From contig NZ_CP032278.1 in the NCBI RefSeq assembly GCF_001696615.3, positions 1 through 49,649 on the forward strand: 49,649 bases of DNA. Reading direction: 5' to 3'. Position 1 is the first letter of the stretch. The number at the start of each line of letters is the position of its first letter. A model generated the notes under the pieces. It was not told where the DNA came from, did no database searches, and worked only from the letters and a program-made list of their open reading frames with translations. Positions 14,999-24,244 of the stretch are shown in pieces. This DNA comes from Acinetobacter sp. WCHAc010034. Lineage in GTDB: Bacteria > Pseudomonadota > Gammaproteobacteria > Pseudomonadales > Moraxellaceae. Position numbers and translations under genes: made by a program.

Positions 14999-15235
14999 AT
15001 GATTGAAAAATTATCTTTTGTTGGGCTAAAGGTGATCGAGTGTTTTAAAGATGCTGGGTTAGATCAAGTTTACATTGATGATAAAATAGAGGAGTTTTCT
15101 ACATTAAATAATTATGCATCATTACACAAAGCGCTAAGAATACTTGATGATAAAAACATGCACAGACTAGCCCAAAAACTAGGTGTACATATTGAAGATT
15201 TAGAATCAACATTACTGGTTTTAAATCAAATATAG
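14999..15235 (+). CDS. Small hypothetical protein
   Basis: A 78-residue acidic, helical protein; a GGAAAGG ribosome site lies just upstream of the ATG. No recognised family. It follows the terminator of cassette 5 and lacks the common control module. A GC-rich hairpin at 15262-15280 (CCCGCAA/TTGCGGG) follows the gene. Confidence 0.55.
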   Translation: MIEKLSFVGLKVIECFKDAGLDQVYIDDKIEEFSTLNNYASLHKALRILDDKNMHRLAQKLGVHIEDLESTLLVLNQI

Positions 15236-15395
15236 AAACCAAAAAAGTGGTGATAAAGTCGCCCGCAATTTTTTTGCGGGTGATATTCCAATGAAGCAAA
15301 AAAATTGCGGTTCATTGCGAATCAAATTTATGGATATGCAAAAAAGCATAGTCTTAACAGGTAAGAGCTAACATAAAGTTATTGAGGTCACTAAT

Positions 15396-15818
15396 ATGAA
15401 TAATGCACAGTTCAAAATAGAATGCTTTAAGAATGGCTTATACAGTCGGGAACAGGTTATAGATTTTTATAATGTAGTCTATGAAGAAAATACAAAGTTC
15501 AATAAGCGTGATGCTCAATTATGGATGAATGGCAAAACTTCATATATCTATACAATAGATCAAACAGCTATAGATATGATCAATATGTTAAATAAAATTA
15601 GAGCCGAACTAATTGCAGAAGAAAGCGAAAGAATCCAAAAAGGCAAACCAAGATACACTAAGCTTTTTAAATCTGAAGTTGATTTATGGGCGGTACACAA
15701 TGAACTTTTGAATCTACCATTAAACTTTTATCACTCAATATTGTTAGAGTTGAAAGTAACTGAATTAGATTACTATGAGAACATAGAGCAAATGGAAAAT
15801 TTTAATGAAAAACACTAA
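15396..15818 (+). CDS. Hypothetical protein
   Basis: A 140-residue, soluble, acidic protein with no recognised motif. It has a plausible ribosome site (TTGAGGTC) and overlaps the next gene by 14 bp, so the two are probably co-expressed. It lies inside the 200-bp inverted repeats. Confidence 0.6.
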   Translation: MNNAQFKIECFKNGLYSREQVIDFYNVVYEENTKFNKRDAQLWMNGKTSYIYTIDQTAIDMINMLNKIRAELIAEESERIQKGKPRYTKLFKSEVDLWAVHNELLNLPLNFYHSILLELKVTELDYYENIEQMENFNEKH

Positions 15819-16035
15819 GTATAAATCTAAAATTCTGATGATAATTATTTATACACTTGTAGGAATGTTGGCAGGGTATAACATTGGGAATTTTATAAGT
15901 AGCCACTGGTACAATGATCTTGGACAACCAAATCAAGATTTTTACGAAATGATTAAAATATTTTTTAATCTAGCTACAACTTTGCTATTTGGTACTGCCT
16001 GCTTATATATTTTTAAAGATGATATTAAAAACTAA
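15805..16035 (+). CDS. Small two-helix membrane protein
   Basis: A 76-residue product with membrane segments near residues 9-30 (ILMIIIYTLVGMLAGYNIG) and 50-68. It starts inside the preceding gene and ends at the edge of the 200-bp repeat. No family is recognised. Confidence 0.55.
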   Translation: MKNTKYKSKILMIIIYTLVGMLAGYNIGNFISSHWYNDLGQPNQDFYEMIKIFFNLATTLLFGTACLYIFKDDIKN

Positions 16036-16233
16036 ACTCTAGGCGGTATCAATAGAGCAAAGTGTCTACTTTGCGAACTGAAGAAATATAAAAATTCTTC
16101 CCTCCCTGATTACCGTTGCAAGGTTCAAGCGAAGCCGACAAAATCTGTGATTTTGTCGAGCTGACCGCAGAACCGCAACTACTCCCCTTTGCCCCTAAGC
16201 GGGACTTACAAAGCAATCCCGCAGGGTTGCGAC
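16034..16233 (-). repeat. 200-bp perfect inverted repeat, right copy
   Basis: Exact reverse-complement copy of 12281-12480. On the plus strand it contains AAGTGTCTAC, a 10-mer that also occurs in the presumed oriT region (17020-17029). It ends 25 bp short of the traD stop. Confidence 0.9.
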
Positions 16234-16258
16234 AAAATATAAGATATTTCAATTTTAG

Positions 16259-16795
16259 TCATTCAGCAGTAACACTTCCTGAATTATCAACTAAAGTGCT
16301 TTTTGATTTTTTTGCTTGTTCACGATCATTAATAAATTTGTCACCTGAAGCTTTCAAACTATCAAAATAACTTGGGTTATTTTTTGCATTTTCAATAGCA
16401 CTTAAAAGCATCCCAGTGATAATGCCTTTATCTTCAGATGGGAAGTCTACCATTTCAAAAAGAGCGCCAATTGTAATAAGCTTGTGTTCACGTTTTTTTC
16501 GATCTTTAGCTTGTGCAACTTGGACTTCTTTTTTTAAACCTGCAAGAAGTTTTTTTTCATCCTCCTTGATTTTTTCCAGTTCTAAACGAGCTTTATATTT
16601 TTTAAACTCATTTTTCATAATCCGTTCAAAAGAACTAATTTGCTGTTTCGTTGGCGTACCTGATTCAATGTTAGAAACTAAAGTTAAGATAATTTCTTCA
16701 GTTTGACTTTTGTTCTCAAGTTTTTTTAAACGATCAATTTCTTCAGTGACGAATTTTTTTTGATCTTCAGTAAATTTAAAATCCTCAATATTCAT
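16259..16795 (-). CDS. traD: TraD-like (MobC-type) relaxosome accessory protein
   Basis: A 178-residue, highly charged protein with a long coiled-coil (about residues 60-105) followed by KKREHKLITIGALFEMVDF, the signature of the small TraD family associated with TraA relaxases of the Agrobacterium type. Its probable role is to assist the relaxase at oriT. It is divergent from traA, with the intergenic region 16796-17248 between them, the usual place for oriT. It is distinct from the coupling protein also called TraD. Confidence 0.7.
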   Translation of the reverse strand: MNIEDFKFTEDQKKFVTEEIDRLKKLENKSQTEEIILTLVSNIESGTPTKQQISSFERIMKNEFKKYKARLELEKIKEDEKKLLAGLKKEVQVAQAKDRKKREHKLITIGALFEMVDFPSEDKGIITGMLLSAIENAKNNPSYFDSLKASGDKFINDREQAKKSKSTLVDNSGSVTAE

Positions 16796-17248
16796 TTTCT
16801 TAATCCAAAAGTTATAAGGTGATCAAATAATATCACAATGAAAAATTAAAAAATCCCAAAAAAATACAAAGCAACAAAAAACTATAAGAGTTCGCAAAGG
16901 CAATAGCACTGTCAATATTTTTCAGACTGAACGGAAGCCATAGGCTCACGGCTCATCTGAAAACATATTGATCAGCAAAAATCAAAAAAACACACTAATC
17001 CTAAAGGGGGTGTAAACGAAGTGTCTACCCCCGATGACCCACTGGCGAAGTGTAGGGATTCATAAGGGAATTATTCCCTTATGTGGGGCTTGGGGTGAAA
17101 CCCCATATCTATATAAAAATAAATTACAAAAAAAGCCAAAAATCAGCCCCAAAAACCGCTTTTAAAATCAATGCCTTGCATTGCTTCAAAATCGGACAAA
17201 TGCAAGCATTTGTTTTGTCACTTGTAGCGAATATATAGAGAGGTTATC
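16796..17248. other. Probable oriT region
   Basis: A 450-bp intergenic region between divergent traD and traA, with no gene. It contains TTTTCAGA/TCTGAAAA with inner AGCC/GGCT (about 16917-16966), the pairing GGGGGT/ACCCCC (17006-17032), a repeated CGAAGTGT (17018 and 17046), a perfect dyad CATAAGGGAA-TTA-TTCCCTTATG split over 17061-17083, and TGGGGT-GAA-ACCCCA (17091-17105). A dyad next to a short conserved nick motif is the layout of MOBQ origins, but the exact nick site cannot be read with confidence. Confidence 0.6.
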
Positions 17249-20239
17249 ATGACTATAGCAGTAGGAATGCACGCTTCCGCGTTTCTCTCCGAGAAACAGA
17301 AAAAGCAAAAGCAAAAAAGGCATAAAATGGCGATCTATCACTTATCAGTTAAGACAGGCAGGCAATACGGTTCTACAGGAACTCGTGGCGCAAATCATTA
17401 CGCCTACATTAACCGTGATGGAAAGTATAAAAGAGATGATTTAGAAAATATTAAATCTGGAAATTTACCGTCATGGGCTACTGATGCAAAACACTTTTGG
17501 AAGTCAGCAGATAAGAATGAGCGTATTAATGGGCGTGTTTATACTGAATTAGAAATTTCATTACCTAGAGAACTTAATAAAGAACAAAGAGAAGAATTAG
17601 TAGAGAAATTTGTTGAAAAAACTTTAGGTGAAAACTTCACTTATTCTTATGCAATTCATAGTCCTCTAGCTAGTGATGGTCAGCAAAACCCGCATGTTCA
17701 CCTTATGTTTTCTGAAAGAAAATTAGACGGTATAGAGCGTGACGAAGTAAAGCATTTTAAGCGTTATAATCCAGTAAACCCTGAAAAGGGCGGTGCGGGT
17801 AAAGATCGTTATTTTTCTTCTAAAATGTTTGTGGTTGATACCCGCCTAGAATGGGCTAACCATGTAAATGATTTTTGTGAAAACTTAGGTATTGATGCAC
17901 GTATTGATCATAGAAGTTTTAAAGAGCAAGGTATTGAATTGTCTAGCCAAAACTTTAGAGCTGATTACGTTAGCAGTCACAAATACCATATCAATGAAAA
18001 TATTAAGCAAGTACGTCATCAAAATGGTGAAATAATAATTGAGCGCCCAAGCGAAGCAATTAAAGCATTAACTTCTAATCAATCTGTTTTTTCAGTGCGT
18101 GAGCTAGAGCGTTTTTTAATGGCTCATACAGATGGTGAAGAACAATATTTAAAAGCTTATGAATCGGTAATAACTTGCCCTGATATGGCTACTTTATATG
18201 GTAAAGATAAAGTCGTATTTTCTTCTAAAGAGCTTGTAGGTATTGAGGAATCAATCTCAACATTTATCTATAATGCTAATGAGGAAAGCCGTATTCAAAA
18301 ACCATTTAATCTAGTTGAGAAATTACCTTTAAATGCGGTACGTGTTGCTGAAACAAGAACATTTAATAGTGAGCAAGAAAAAGCATTCTATACCTTAACT
18401 TCTACCGATCGGATTACATTGTTGAATGGTTCTGCGGGCACAGGTAAATCATACGTTCTAAGTGCCGTTTCTGAAGCCTATAAAGAATCTGATTATCAAG
18501 TATATGGAATCGCATTACAGGCAATTACAGCTAAGGCTATAGCGAATGATTGTGATATTCCAAGTAGTACAATTGCTTCTTTCTTGTCTAAGTATGATAG
18601 CGGTAATTTAGAAATAAATAATAAAACTGTATTGATCTTGGATGAAGCAGGCATGGTCGGTTCAAGAGATATGCAACGCTTGCTTATGCTTGTAGAAAAA
18701 CACGATGCACAAATAAAATTAGTTGGTGATAGTTACCAGTTAAGTGCAGTAAGTGCGGGTCATGTATTTGCAAATATTCAAGAAAACTTAGATAAGAAAA
18801 ATATTGCTTCACTAGAGGATATTCAACGTCAGAAACATGCCAAAGAATCTGACAAGATGATTCAAGCATCTAAATATCTTTCTAAGCATGAAGTAGGTAA
18901 AGCAATAGATATTTATAAATCTATTAATATGGTTAATGAATACGAATCTCATGATCTAGCTTTAGCTAAAACTGTTAAGTCATGGAGTGAAGATTCTAGC
19001 GAAAGTAAATTAATGCTTGCTCATTCAAATAGTGATGTGAATGAACTAAATCGAATGGCTAGAGCATTGCTTATCAAACAAGGTAAGCTTAATCCTGAAA
19101 GTGTTTCTGTGAAAAACTATCAAGGTGATTTAGATATTTCCATCGGTGAGAAAATTGTATTCAAACAAAATAATTCACAGATGAAAGTTAGTAATGGTGA
19201 ACTGGCTAAAGTAATAGGTTTTGAAAAGGATAAATTCAATAATCCTAAAGCTATGATGGTTCAAATGGAAAGTGATAGCAGAATTGTTAGAGTTGATTTA
19301 AAGGAATATGACCAGTTCAAACATGGCTATGCAAATACTATTCACTCATCACAAGGTATGACTGTAGATAGTGCTTATATTGTAGCTAGTGAAAATATGA
19401 ATGCTAATTTAACTTATGTTGCTTTAACTCGACATAAGCAAAATATTCAAATCAATTATAGTGCTTTAACTTTTGCAACTAATGAAAAAGAAACTGTTAA
19501 GACCCCTGACGGTAAAGTTTCTTATGACCATAATTACAAACCAGTAGAAAGAGAAGTAACGGCTTTTGAAAACTTCAAAAAGGTACTTGGACGTTCAGAA
19601 ACTAAAGAGTTCTCTACAGACTTCACACTTGTAGAATCTAAAGATAATTTAATGAAGTCTTATTTAAATGATCATAGATTGCATTTAGAGAATAAGCGTG
19701 AATTGTTTGGAATAAATAGCAAGCTGTATTCATTGACCAGTGAAAATAAAACATTCACTAAAGAAGAAATCGTTTCTGAAGTTAGAGCAAGTTTGAAATC
19801 TAAAGCCTTACTTGGTGACGAGATCGTTAAGTTTAACGGCAATATGAATATAGCAAAAGGTGAGCTTGTAAAACTTACTAATGATCTTGAGATTAAAACA
19901 GGACTATTTAAAAAGGTAACTTTTGAAAAAGGTACTGAATTAAAAGTTATTGATGCTTATAAAGTTAAAGATAAGCCAGTAATGAAAGCACGAATTAAAA
20001 ATGAAGAATACGAGATTCCTTTCAATAAATTGAATCTTGAATATTCAGATAAATACTTTAATGAGTTTAAAGACCAGTCAAAAGCTAGATTCGATTCACG
20101 GCATAAAACTGAAGTCTATACAGAGTTTAGAGAACAGCTTTTAAAGCAAAAAGCGAATGCACCAAAAGACAATTTGAATGCACCTAATCAGCGTATTAAA
20201 AACCCAAATACGCCTAATCGAAACACACCTAAATATTAA
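17249..20239 (+). CDS. traA: TraA: MOBQ relaxase-helicase
   Basis: A 996-residue protein that nicks oriT and unwinds the transferred strand. The relaxase part has the MobA/MobL start (MAIYHLSVKTG), candidate catalytic tyrosines in ANHYAYINRDGKY and the metal site NPHVHLMFSERK near residue 150. The helicase part has Walker A GSAGTGKS near residue 396, Walker B LILDEAGMVGS and late motifs including HSSQGMTVDSAYI. The start at 17249 has a GAGAGG ribosome site; the usual family start would be the Met at 17327, and the 26-residue Lys-rich extension is unusual. The C-terminal region resembles that of the zeta-toxin protein at 38971. Confidence 0.93.
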   Translation: MTIAVGMHASAFLSEKQKKQKQKRHKMAIYHLSVKTGRQYGSTGTRGANHYAYINRDGKYKRDDLENIKSGNLPSWATDAKHFWKSADKNERINGRVYTELEISLPRELNKEQREELVEKFVEKTLGENFTYSYAIHSPLASDGQQNPHVHLMFSERKLDGIERDEVKHFKRYNPVNPEKGGAGKDRYFSSKMFVVDTRLEWANHVNDFCENLGIDARIDHRSFKEQGIELSSQNFRADYVSSHKYHINENIKQVRHQNGEIIIERPSEAIKALTSNQSVFSVRELERFLMAHTDGEEQYLKAYESVITCPDMATLYGKDKVVFSSKELVGIEESISTFIYNANEESRIQKPFNLVEKLPLNAVRVAETRTFNSEQEKAFYTLTSTDRITLLNGSAGTGKSYVLSAVSEAYKESDYQVYGIALQAITAKAIANDCDIPSSTIASFLSKYDSGNLEINNKTVLILDEAGMVGSRDMQRLLMLVEKHDAQIKLVGDSYQLSAVSAGHVFANIQENLDKKNIASLEDIQRQKHAKESDKMIQASKYLSKHEVGKAIDIYKSINMVNEYESHDLALAKTVKSWSEDSSESKLMLAHSNSDVNELNRMARALLIKQGKLNPESVSVKNYQGDLDISIGEKIVFKQNNSQMKVSNGELAKVIGFEKDKFNNPKAMMVQMESDSRIVRVDLKEYDQFKHGYANTIHSSQGMTVDSAYIVASENMNANLTYVALTRHKQNIQINYSALTFATNEKETVKTPDGKVSYDHNYKPVEREVTAFENFKKVLGRSETKEFSTDFTLVESKDNLMKSYLNDHRLHLENKRELFGINSKLYSLTSENKTFTKEEIVSEVRASLKSKALLGDEIVKFNGNMNIAKGELVKLTNDLEIKTGLFKKVTFEKGTELKVIDAYKVKDKPVMKARIKNEEYEIPFNKLNLEYSDKYFNEFKDQSKARFDSRHKTEVYTEFREQLLKQKANAPKDNLNAPNQRIKNPNTPNRNTPKY

Positions 20240-20253
20240 ATGAGGGCGGTTTT

Positions 20254-21498
20254 ATGAATAATTTTATACATAATGGAAAAATTGTTAGTCCTGATGATGA
20301 AGTATTAACACAGGCAATTTTGCAAGAGTGTTATCAAAAAGGGATTAGACCTATTTGCGCTTGTCTGCCACAAAAAAACATTGAAATGTATATCGCTAAA
20401 ATTGGCGAAAACTTTGTTTTAAAGCGTATGCCTAACAGCGCAGATCAGCACGACTTTAGTTGCCTAAGCTATGAGCCACCTACTGAAATTTCAGGACTAG
20501 GCGAGGTTATTGGGGAAGCTATCAAGACAGATGAAACAGGGGCAAGTGTTTTAAAGTTTGAGTTCAGTTTGTCAAAAAGCAATGTATCCAAACAAGCGCC
20601 TACGCCAAGTGATACACCTAAAGATACTGTAAAAGCTGAAACAACAAAATTGACCTTAAAAGGGACGTTAGATTACTTGCTTGAAGAAGCTTTGTTAAAC
20701 CGCCACCAACCGAACATGAAGCATAATTGGTTTCAATTTCGCAAGGCATTAAAAGTAGCTTTGAATGATAAAAAGAATAAAAAAGATGATTTAAGTGGAT
20801 TGGTTTATATCCCTGAATATTACGACCAAACCAAACACAATGAGATTGAAGCCCGAAGAAAAGCAGAGTTGGCAGACCTGAAAGTTAAAGGCAATAAACG
20901 CCCATTAAAAATATTTATTGGTGTGATTAAGTCTATTGAAGATGCACGTTTTGATGGGGGCAGAATCATTCTAAAACATGCCCCAACCTTGCATTTATTT
21001 ATGGATGCAAAAATGTATAGCCGAGTTAATAAACGCTTTGAAGCCGAGCTTGAGCAGGCGCATTATCAAGACGATGTAAACCTATTAGCAATTGGGACTT
21101 TTGGATTTGCGGATAGTGGTATCGCAAAGATTGAAGAAATTGCTCTAGTGCCTTTAAATCAAACTTGGCTACCATTTGAGAGCTTGGGTGAAAAAGAACT
21201 CTTAGACACGCTTACAATGCAGAATAGGTCATTCATTAAGTGCTTGCGATATAATCTAAGCCCTAAAAGTCCAATTGCAAACGTATTGCTTACAGACACC
21301 AACCCACCAACGGCATTTTACTTAATCAATGATCAGACTGAAGATTCTTATATTACTGAAGCAAAGGAATTGATTGCTTCAAGTGAGTTCACATCAATTC
21401 TGGTCAATGTCGATCGGGACGTTGTAGACATTCCACCACCTGAAAATAAACCGTTGTTAGGCTATAACAATCATACTGACACCGCAGTTAATAGTTAA
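20254..21498 (+). CDS. DUF1173 family protein
   Basis: A 414-residue protein. The N-terminus has the DUF1173 signature: RPICACLPQKNIEMYIAKIG, then LKRMPNSADQHDFSCLSYEPP and LSGLGEVIGEAI-like residues. The Cys/His pattern (CAC...C) suggests a metal-binding element. The family occurs next to relaxase genes on mobile elements and has no established function. It follows traA by 14 bp and is probably in the same operon. Confidence 0.75.
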   Translation: MNNFIHNGKIVSPDDEVLTQAILQECYQKGIRPICACLPQKNIEMYIAKIGENFVLKRMPNSADQHDFSCLSYEPPTEISGLGEVIGEAIKTDETGASVLKFEFSLSKSNVSKQAPTPSDTPKDTVKAETTKLTLKGTLDYLLEEALLNRHQPNMKHNWFQFRKALKVALNDKKNKKDDLSGLVYIPEYYDQTKHNEIEARRKAELADLKVKGNKRPLKIFIGVIKSIEDARFDGGRIILKHAPTLHLFMDAKMYSRVNKRFEAELEQAHYQDDVNLLAIGTFGFADSGIAKIEEIALVPLNQTWLPFESLGEKELLDTLTMQNRSFIKCLRYNLSPKSPIANVLLTDTNPPTAFYLINDQTEDSYITEAKELIASSEFTSILVNVDRDVVDIPPPENKPLLGYNNHTDTAVNS

Positions 21499-21508
21499 GG
21501 ATTCATAT

Positions 21509-21961
21509 ATGGATTACCAAGAACAGGAACAATTTAAAATTTTTGCGGGCTTTGTCGCTTTTCTGATAGCTGTTTTTTGCTTTCTAGTATGGAAAGGCTC
21601 AAGTGCCGTAGGTTTAGATTTTGCCACTGGAATGAAGTCTAGTGTTGGCTTAATTGCTTTGGTAGTGGCGCTGTACTTTGCTATCAAATGGGATATACCT
21701 AAAGCTATGCTTTACCCTACGGTAGCTGTTTTATTGGTTGTCTGCTTATTCCCTGCATTAAATTATTATGCGCTTGAAGCTTCAGAAAAATCATTTAATC
21801 AAACAACTAATTTTCTTGGTCAGCCAGTACAAGAATTTTCAGCGACCACAATTACCGTTATGTGGGGCATGTGGTATATGAAAGCGGTTTACATGCTTGT
21901 AGCGGGCTTAATTGGAGTTGTTCTACAAAGAATTAGGTATCCTGAAGAAAATTATTTTTAA
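21509..21961 (+). CDS. Polytopic membrane protein, traA operon
   Basis: A 150-residue protein with four likely membrane helices (about residues 10-28, 43-60, 66-84 and 117-138). It starts 10 bp after the DUF1173 gene and is followed by a strong terminator, so it ends the traA operon. No recognised family; a role in conjugation or exclusion is inferred from position only. Confidence 0.6.
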   Translation: MDYQEQEQFKIFAGFVAFLIAVFCFLVWKGSSAVGLDFATGMKSSVGLIALVVALYFAIKWDIPKAMLYPTVAVLLVVCLFPALNYYALEASEKSFNQTTNFLGQPVQEFSATTITVMWGMWYMKAVYMLVAGLIGVVLQRIRYPEENYF

Positions 21962-21972
21962 GCGTACTAAGC

Positions 21973-22003
21973 AAAAAAAGCCAGTTCTATACTGGCTTTT
22001 TTA
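21973..22003 (+). terminator. Terminator of the traA operon
   Basis: AAAAAAGCCAGT pairs with ACTGGCTTTTTT, followed by more T. The symmetry means it can also work on the minus strand against transcripts from the insertion sequence. Confidence 0.9.
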
Positions 22004-22082
22004 TTTTTCTAAAAGGTTGTTAGAGGTGGTCCCACTTGTTTGAACAACTAAAAGCGTATTTATAAGTGATATTCCGCTCTAG

Positions 22083-22823
22083 TTAAGCCACCTTGTTTTG
22101 TTGGGGTAGCTGATCATAGTAAAACTCATTTGGTGTCATTTTGTCTAGACTCGAATGAGGTCGTTTCAAATTATAAAACTCAAAATATGCACTTAATTGC
22201 TTTTTCGCATCTGTGACACTGCTATAAGCTTTGAGATACACCTCTTCATATTTAACGCTCCGCCATAATCGTTCAACCATCACATTATCTACCCATCGAC
22301 CTTTACCATCCATACTGATTTGAATGCCATTTGATTTCAATACATCAATAAATGCATCACTGGTAAACTGGCTGCCTTGGTCTGTATTAAATATTTCAGG
22401 TCGACCATATTTTTCAATCGCTTCATTTAAAGCCGAAATACAAAAATCCACCTCCATACTAATCGATACTCTATGCGCAAGTACCTTGCGGCTATGCCAA
22501 TCAATCACAGCACATAAATAAACAAAGCCTTTTGCCATAGGGATATACGTTATATCCGTAGACCACACTTGATTACTGCGCTGAATAGCCAATCCTTTGA
22601 GCAGATATGGATATTTACGGTGAGCTTGATTAGCCTGGCTTAAATTTGGTTTGCAATATAACGCCTGAATACCCATTTTCTTCATTAAAGTACGTGTATG
22701 ACGTCGTCCTATATGATGTCCTTGACGATTCAACAAATCACGCATCATACGACTGCCTGCAAAAGGATATTGCATATGTAATTCATCAATACATCGCATC
22801 AGCTTCAGATCTGATGCACTCAC
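22083..22823 (-). CDS. IS3-family transposase OrfB, copy 1
   Basis: A DDE integrase-core protein of 246 residues from the GTG at 22823; the frame stays open further upstream, because OrfB is normally made as a -1 frameshift fusion with OrfA. Conserved residues are visible in VWSTDITYIPM (first Asp), NTDQGSQFTSDAF (second Asp) and the final Glu region. The protein is identical to that of copy 2. Confidence 0.85.
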   Translation of the reverse strand: MSASDLKLMRCIDELHMQYPFAGSRMMRDLLNRQGHHIGRRHTRTLMKKMGIQALYCKPNLSQANQAHRKYPYLLKGLAIQRSNQVWSTDITYIPMAKGFVYLCAVIDWHSRKVLAHRVSISMEVDFCISALNEAIEKYGRPEIFNTDQGSQFTSDAFIDVLKSNGIQISMDGKGRWVDNVMVERLWRSVKYEEVYLKAYSSVTDAKKQLSAYFEFYNLKRPHSSLDKMTPNEFYYDQLPQQNKVA

Positions 22824-22909
22824 AGGTTTTGGGCGATAGTAATAACAACCACGGGAGACTTTCAGCAGCTTAGCTTGCTTAGATACTGAAATCTGAAGTG
22901 AGTCGTCGA

Positions 22910-23227
22910 TTAACTTTTGTGGTTGAAGCGGCCCAGTTTCTTCAACACACCTTCTAAAAAATCAATTTCTAATGCCTGCTCACCGATTTTTGCATGTAGT
23001 TTTTTTAGATCGATGGGTGGTTCTGTTGGAGCTTTTGATTGATCGAAAGCTTGCGAGGAAGCTGAGATCAATTGATTTTTCCAGTCAATAATTTGGTTTT
23101 GATGAACATCAAACTCAGCACTCAATTCAGCAAGTGTTTTTTCTGCTTTAATCGCAGCAAGTGCTACCTTAGCTTTAAAATCATTTGAATGATTTCTTCT
23201 TGGTCTACGTGCCATAAAATACTCCAT
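22910..23227 (-). CDS. IS3-family transposase OrfA, copy 1
   Basis: A 105-residue HTH protein (RRNHSNDFKAKVALAAIKAE; IS3/IS911 OrfA type) ending in a leucine-rich coiled coil. The start could also be the Met four codons in (MARRPRRN). A run of T in GATTTTTTA near the end is a possible slippery site for fusion to OrfB. Confidence 0.85.
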   Translation of the reverse strand: MEYFMARRPRRNHSNDFKAKVALAAIKAEKTLAELSAEFDVHQNQIIDWKNQLISASSQAFDQSKAPTEPPIDLKKLHAKIGEQALEIDFLEGVLKKLGRFNHKS

Positions 23228-23307
23228 ATATTGATGTTTATAACATCATTTGAGGAGCAGAATATCACTTATAGGAGTTGTTCAAATTTACGGATCCATC
23301 TCTGTTT

Positions 23308-23764
23308 TTAGTCTAAGTTTCTTTTAATGATGATTTTGTATTTATTATGGTCACGCTTTCCACGTTGCCCTGAAAAATATATTCCTGAAGTAGATACATT
23401 GTCTGAATTAATCAAAACAAATGGTAAATTTTGTTTCGCTAGAGTGATATAAGCTTCAACACAATCTTTTAACTCATTGTTTTTTTGATCTTTTGGCAAG
23501 TCAGCTACGATAAAGCCAACATTAAGTTGATGCTTTTCAAATGTTTCAATAGCTTCACGTTGATCTGCGTCATAGTGAATTTTATTAATTAGTCTAGATA
23601 TACAAATTGAAATAATTTCATAAACAAGAATTGCGAGTGCTAAAAACATCCCCGCAAAAACTGTAATTTCTTTGCTAAAAATTACACCTAAGTATTCACT
23701 TATAATGAATTTAATAAAAATAACTAAAGCTACAACGAAAATCAAAATTTTCAGTATGTTTAGA
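23308..23764 (-). pseudogene. 5'-truncated gene for a membrane protein between the two ISAba14 copies
   Basis: The frame runs from the edge of IS copy 2 to a TAA at 23308, with two membrane helices (ILIFVVALVIFIKFI; FAGMFLALAILVYEIISI) and a soluble C-terminal domain ending in KYKIIIKRNLD. The open frame extends into the IS terminal repeat, where only a TTG is available, so the native start was lost when copy 2 arrived. Copy 1 inserted immediately after the stop codon. The family is not recognised. Confidence 0.65.
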
Positions 23765-23840
23765 AGAGATGGATCCGTAAATTTGAACAACTCCTATAAG
23801 TGATATTCTGCTCCTCAAATGATGTTATAAACATCAATAT

Positions 23841-24158
23841 ATGGAGTATTTTATGGCACGTAGACCAAGAAGAAATCATTCAAATGATTTTAAAGCTAAG
23901 GTAGCACTTGCTGCGATTAAAGCAGAAAAAACACTTGCTGAATTGAGTGCTGAGTTTGATGTTCATCAAAACCAAATTATTGACTGGAAAAATCAATTGA
24001 TCTCAGCTTCCTCGCAAGCTTTCGATCAATCAAAAGCTCCAACAGAACCACCCATCGATCTAAAAAAACTACATGCAAAAATCGGTGAGCAGGCATTAGA
24101 AATTGATTTTTTAGAAGGTGTGTTGAAGAAACTGGGCCGCTTCAACCACAAAAGTTAA
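23841..24158 (+). CDS. IS3-family transposase OrfA, copy 2
   Basis: A 105-residue HTH and coiled-coil protein identical to the OrfA of copy 1. OrfB follows in the -1 frame. Confidence 0.85.
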   Translation: MEYFMARRPRRNHSNDFKAKVALAAIKAEKTLAELSAEFDVHQNQIIDWKNQLISASSQAFDQSKAPTEPPIDLKKLHAKIGEQALEIDFLEGVLKKLGRFNHKS

Positions 24159-24244
24159 TCGACGACTCACTTCAGATTTCAGTATCTAAGCAAGCTAAGC
24201 TGCTGAAAGTCTCCCGTGGTTGTTATTACTATCGCCCAAAACCT

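Larger units (their letters stand above)
22022..23303 (-). mobile_element. IS3-family element, probably ISAba14, copy 1
   Basis: A 1282-bp element bounded by imperfect 27-bp terminal inverted repeats (AGAGGTGGTCCC end and AGAGATGGATCC end, 19 of 27 matching, both finishing in TTTGAACAAC). It is flanked by GTT on both sides (22019-22021 and 23304-23306), an intact 3-bp target duplication. The same element occurs inverted at 23765-25046. The ISAba14 name rests on my memory of pNDM-BJ01 maps. Confidence 0.85.

Noticed and set aside
22041..23284. ISAba14 ends set at the TGAACAAC sequences
   Set aside because: Similarity between the two ends continues 19 bp further outward, and only the longer version gives a matching GTT target duplication for copy 1.
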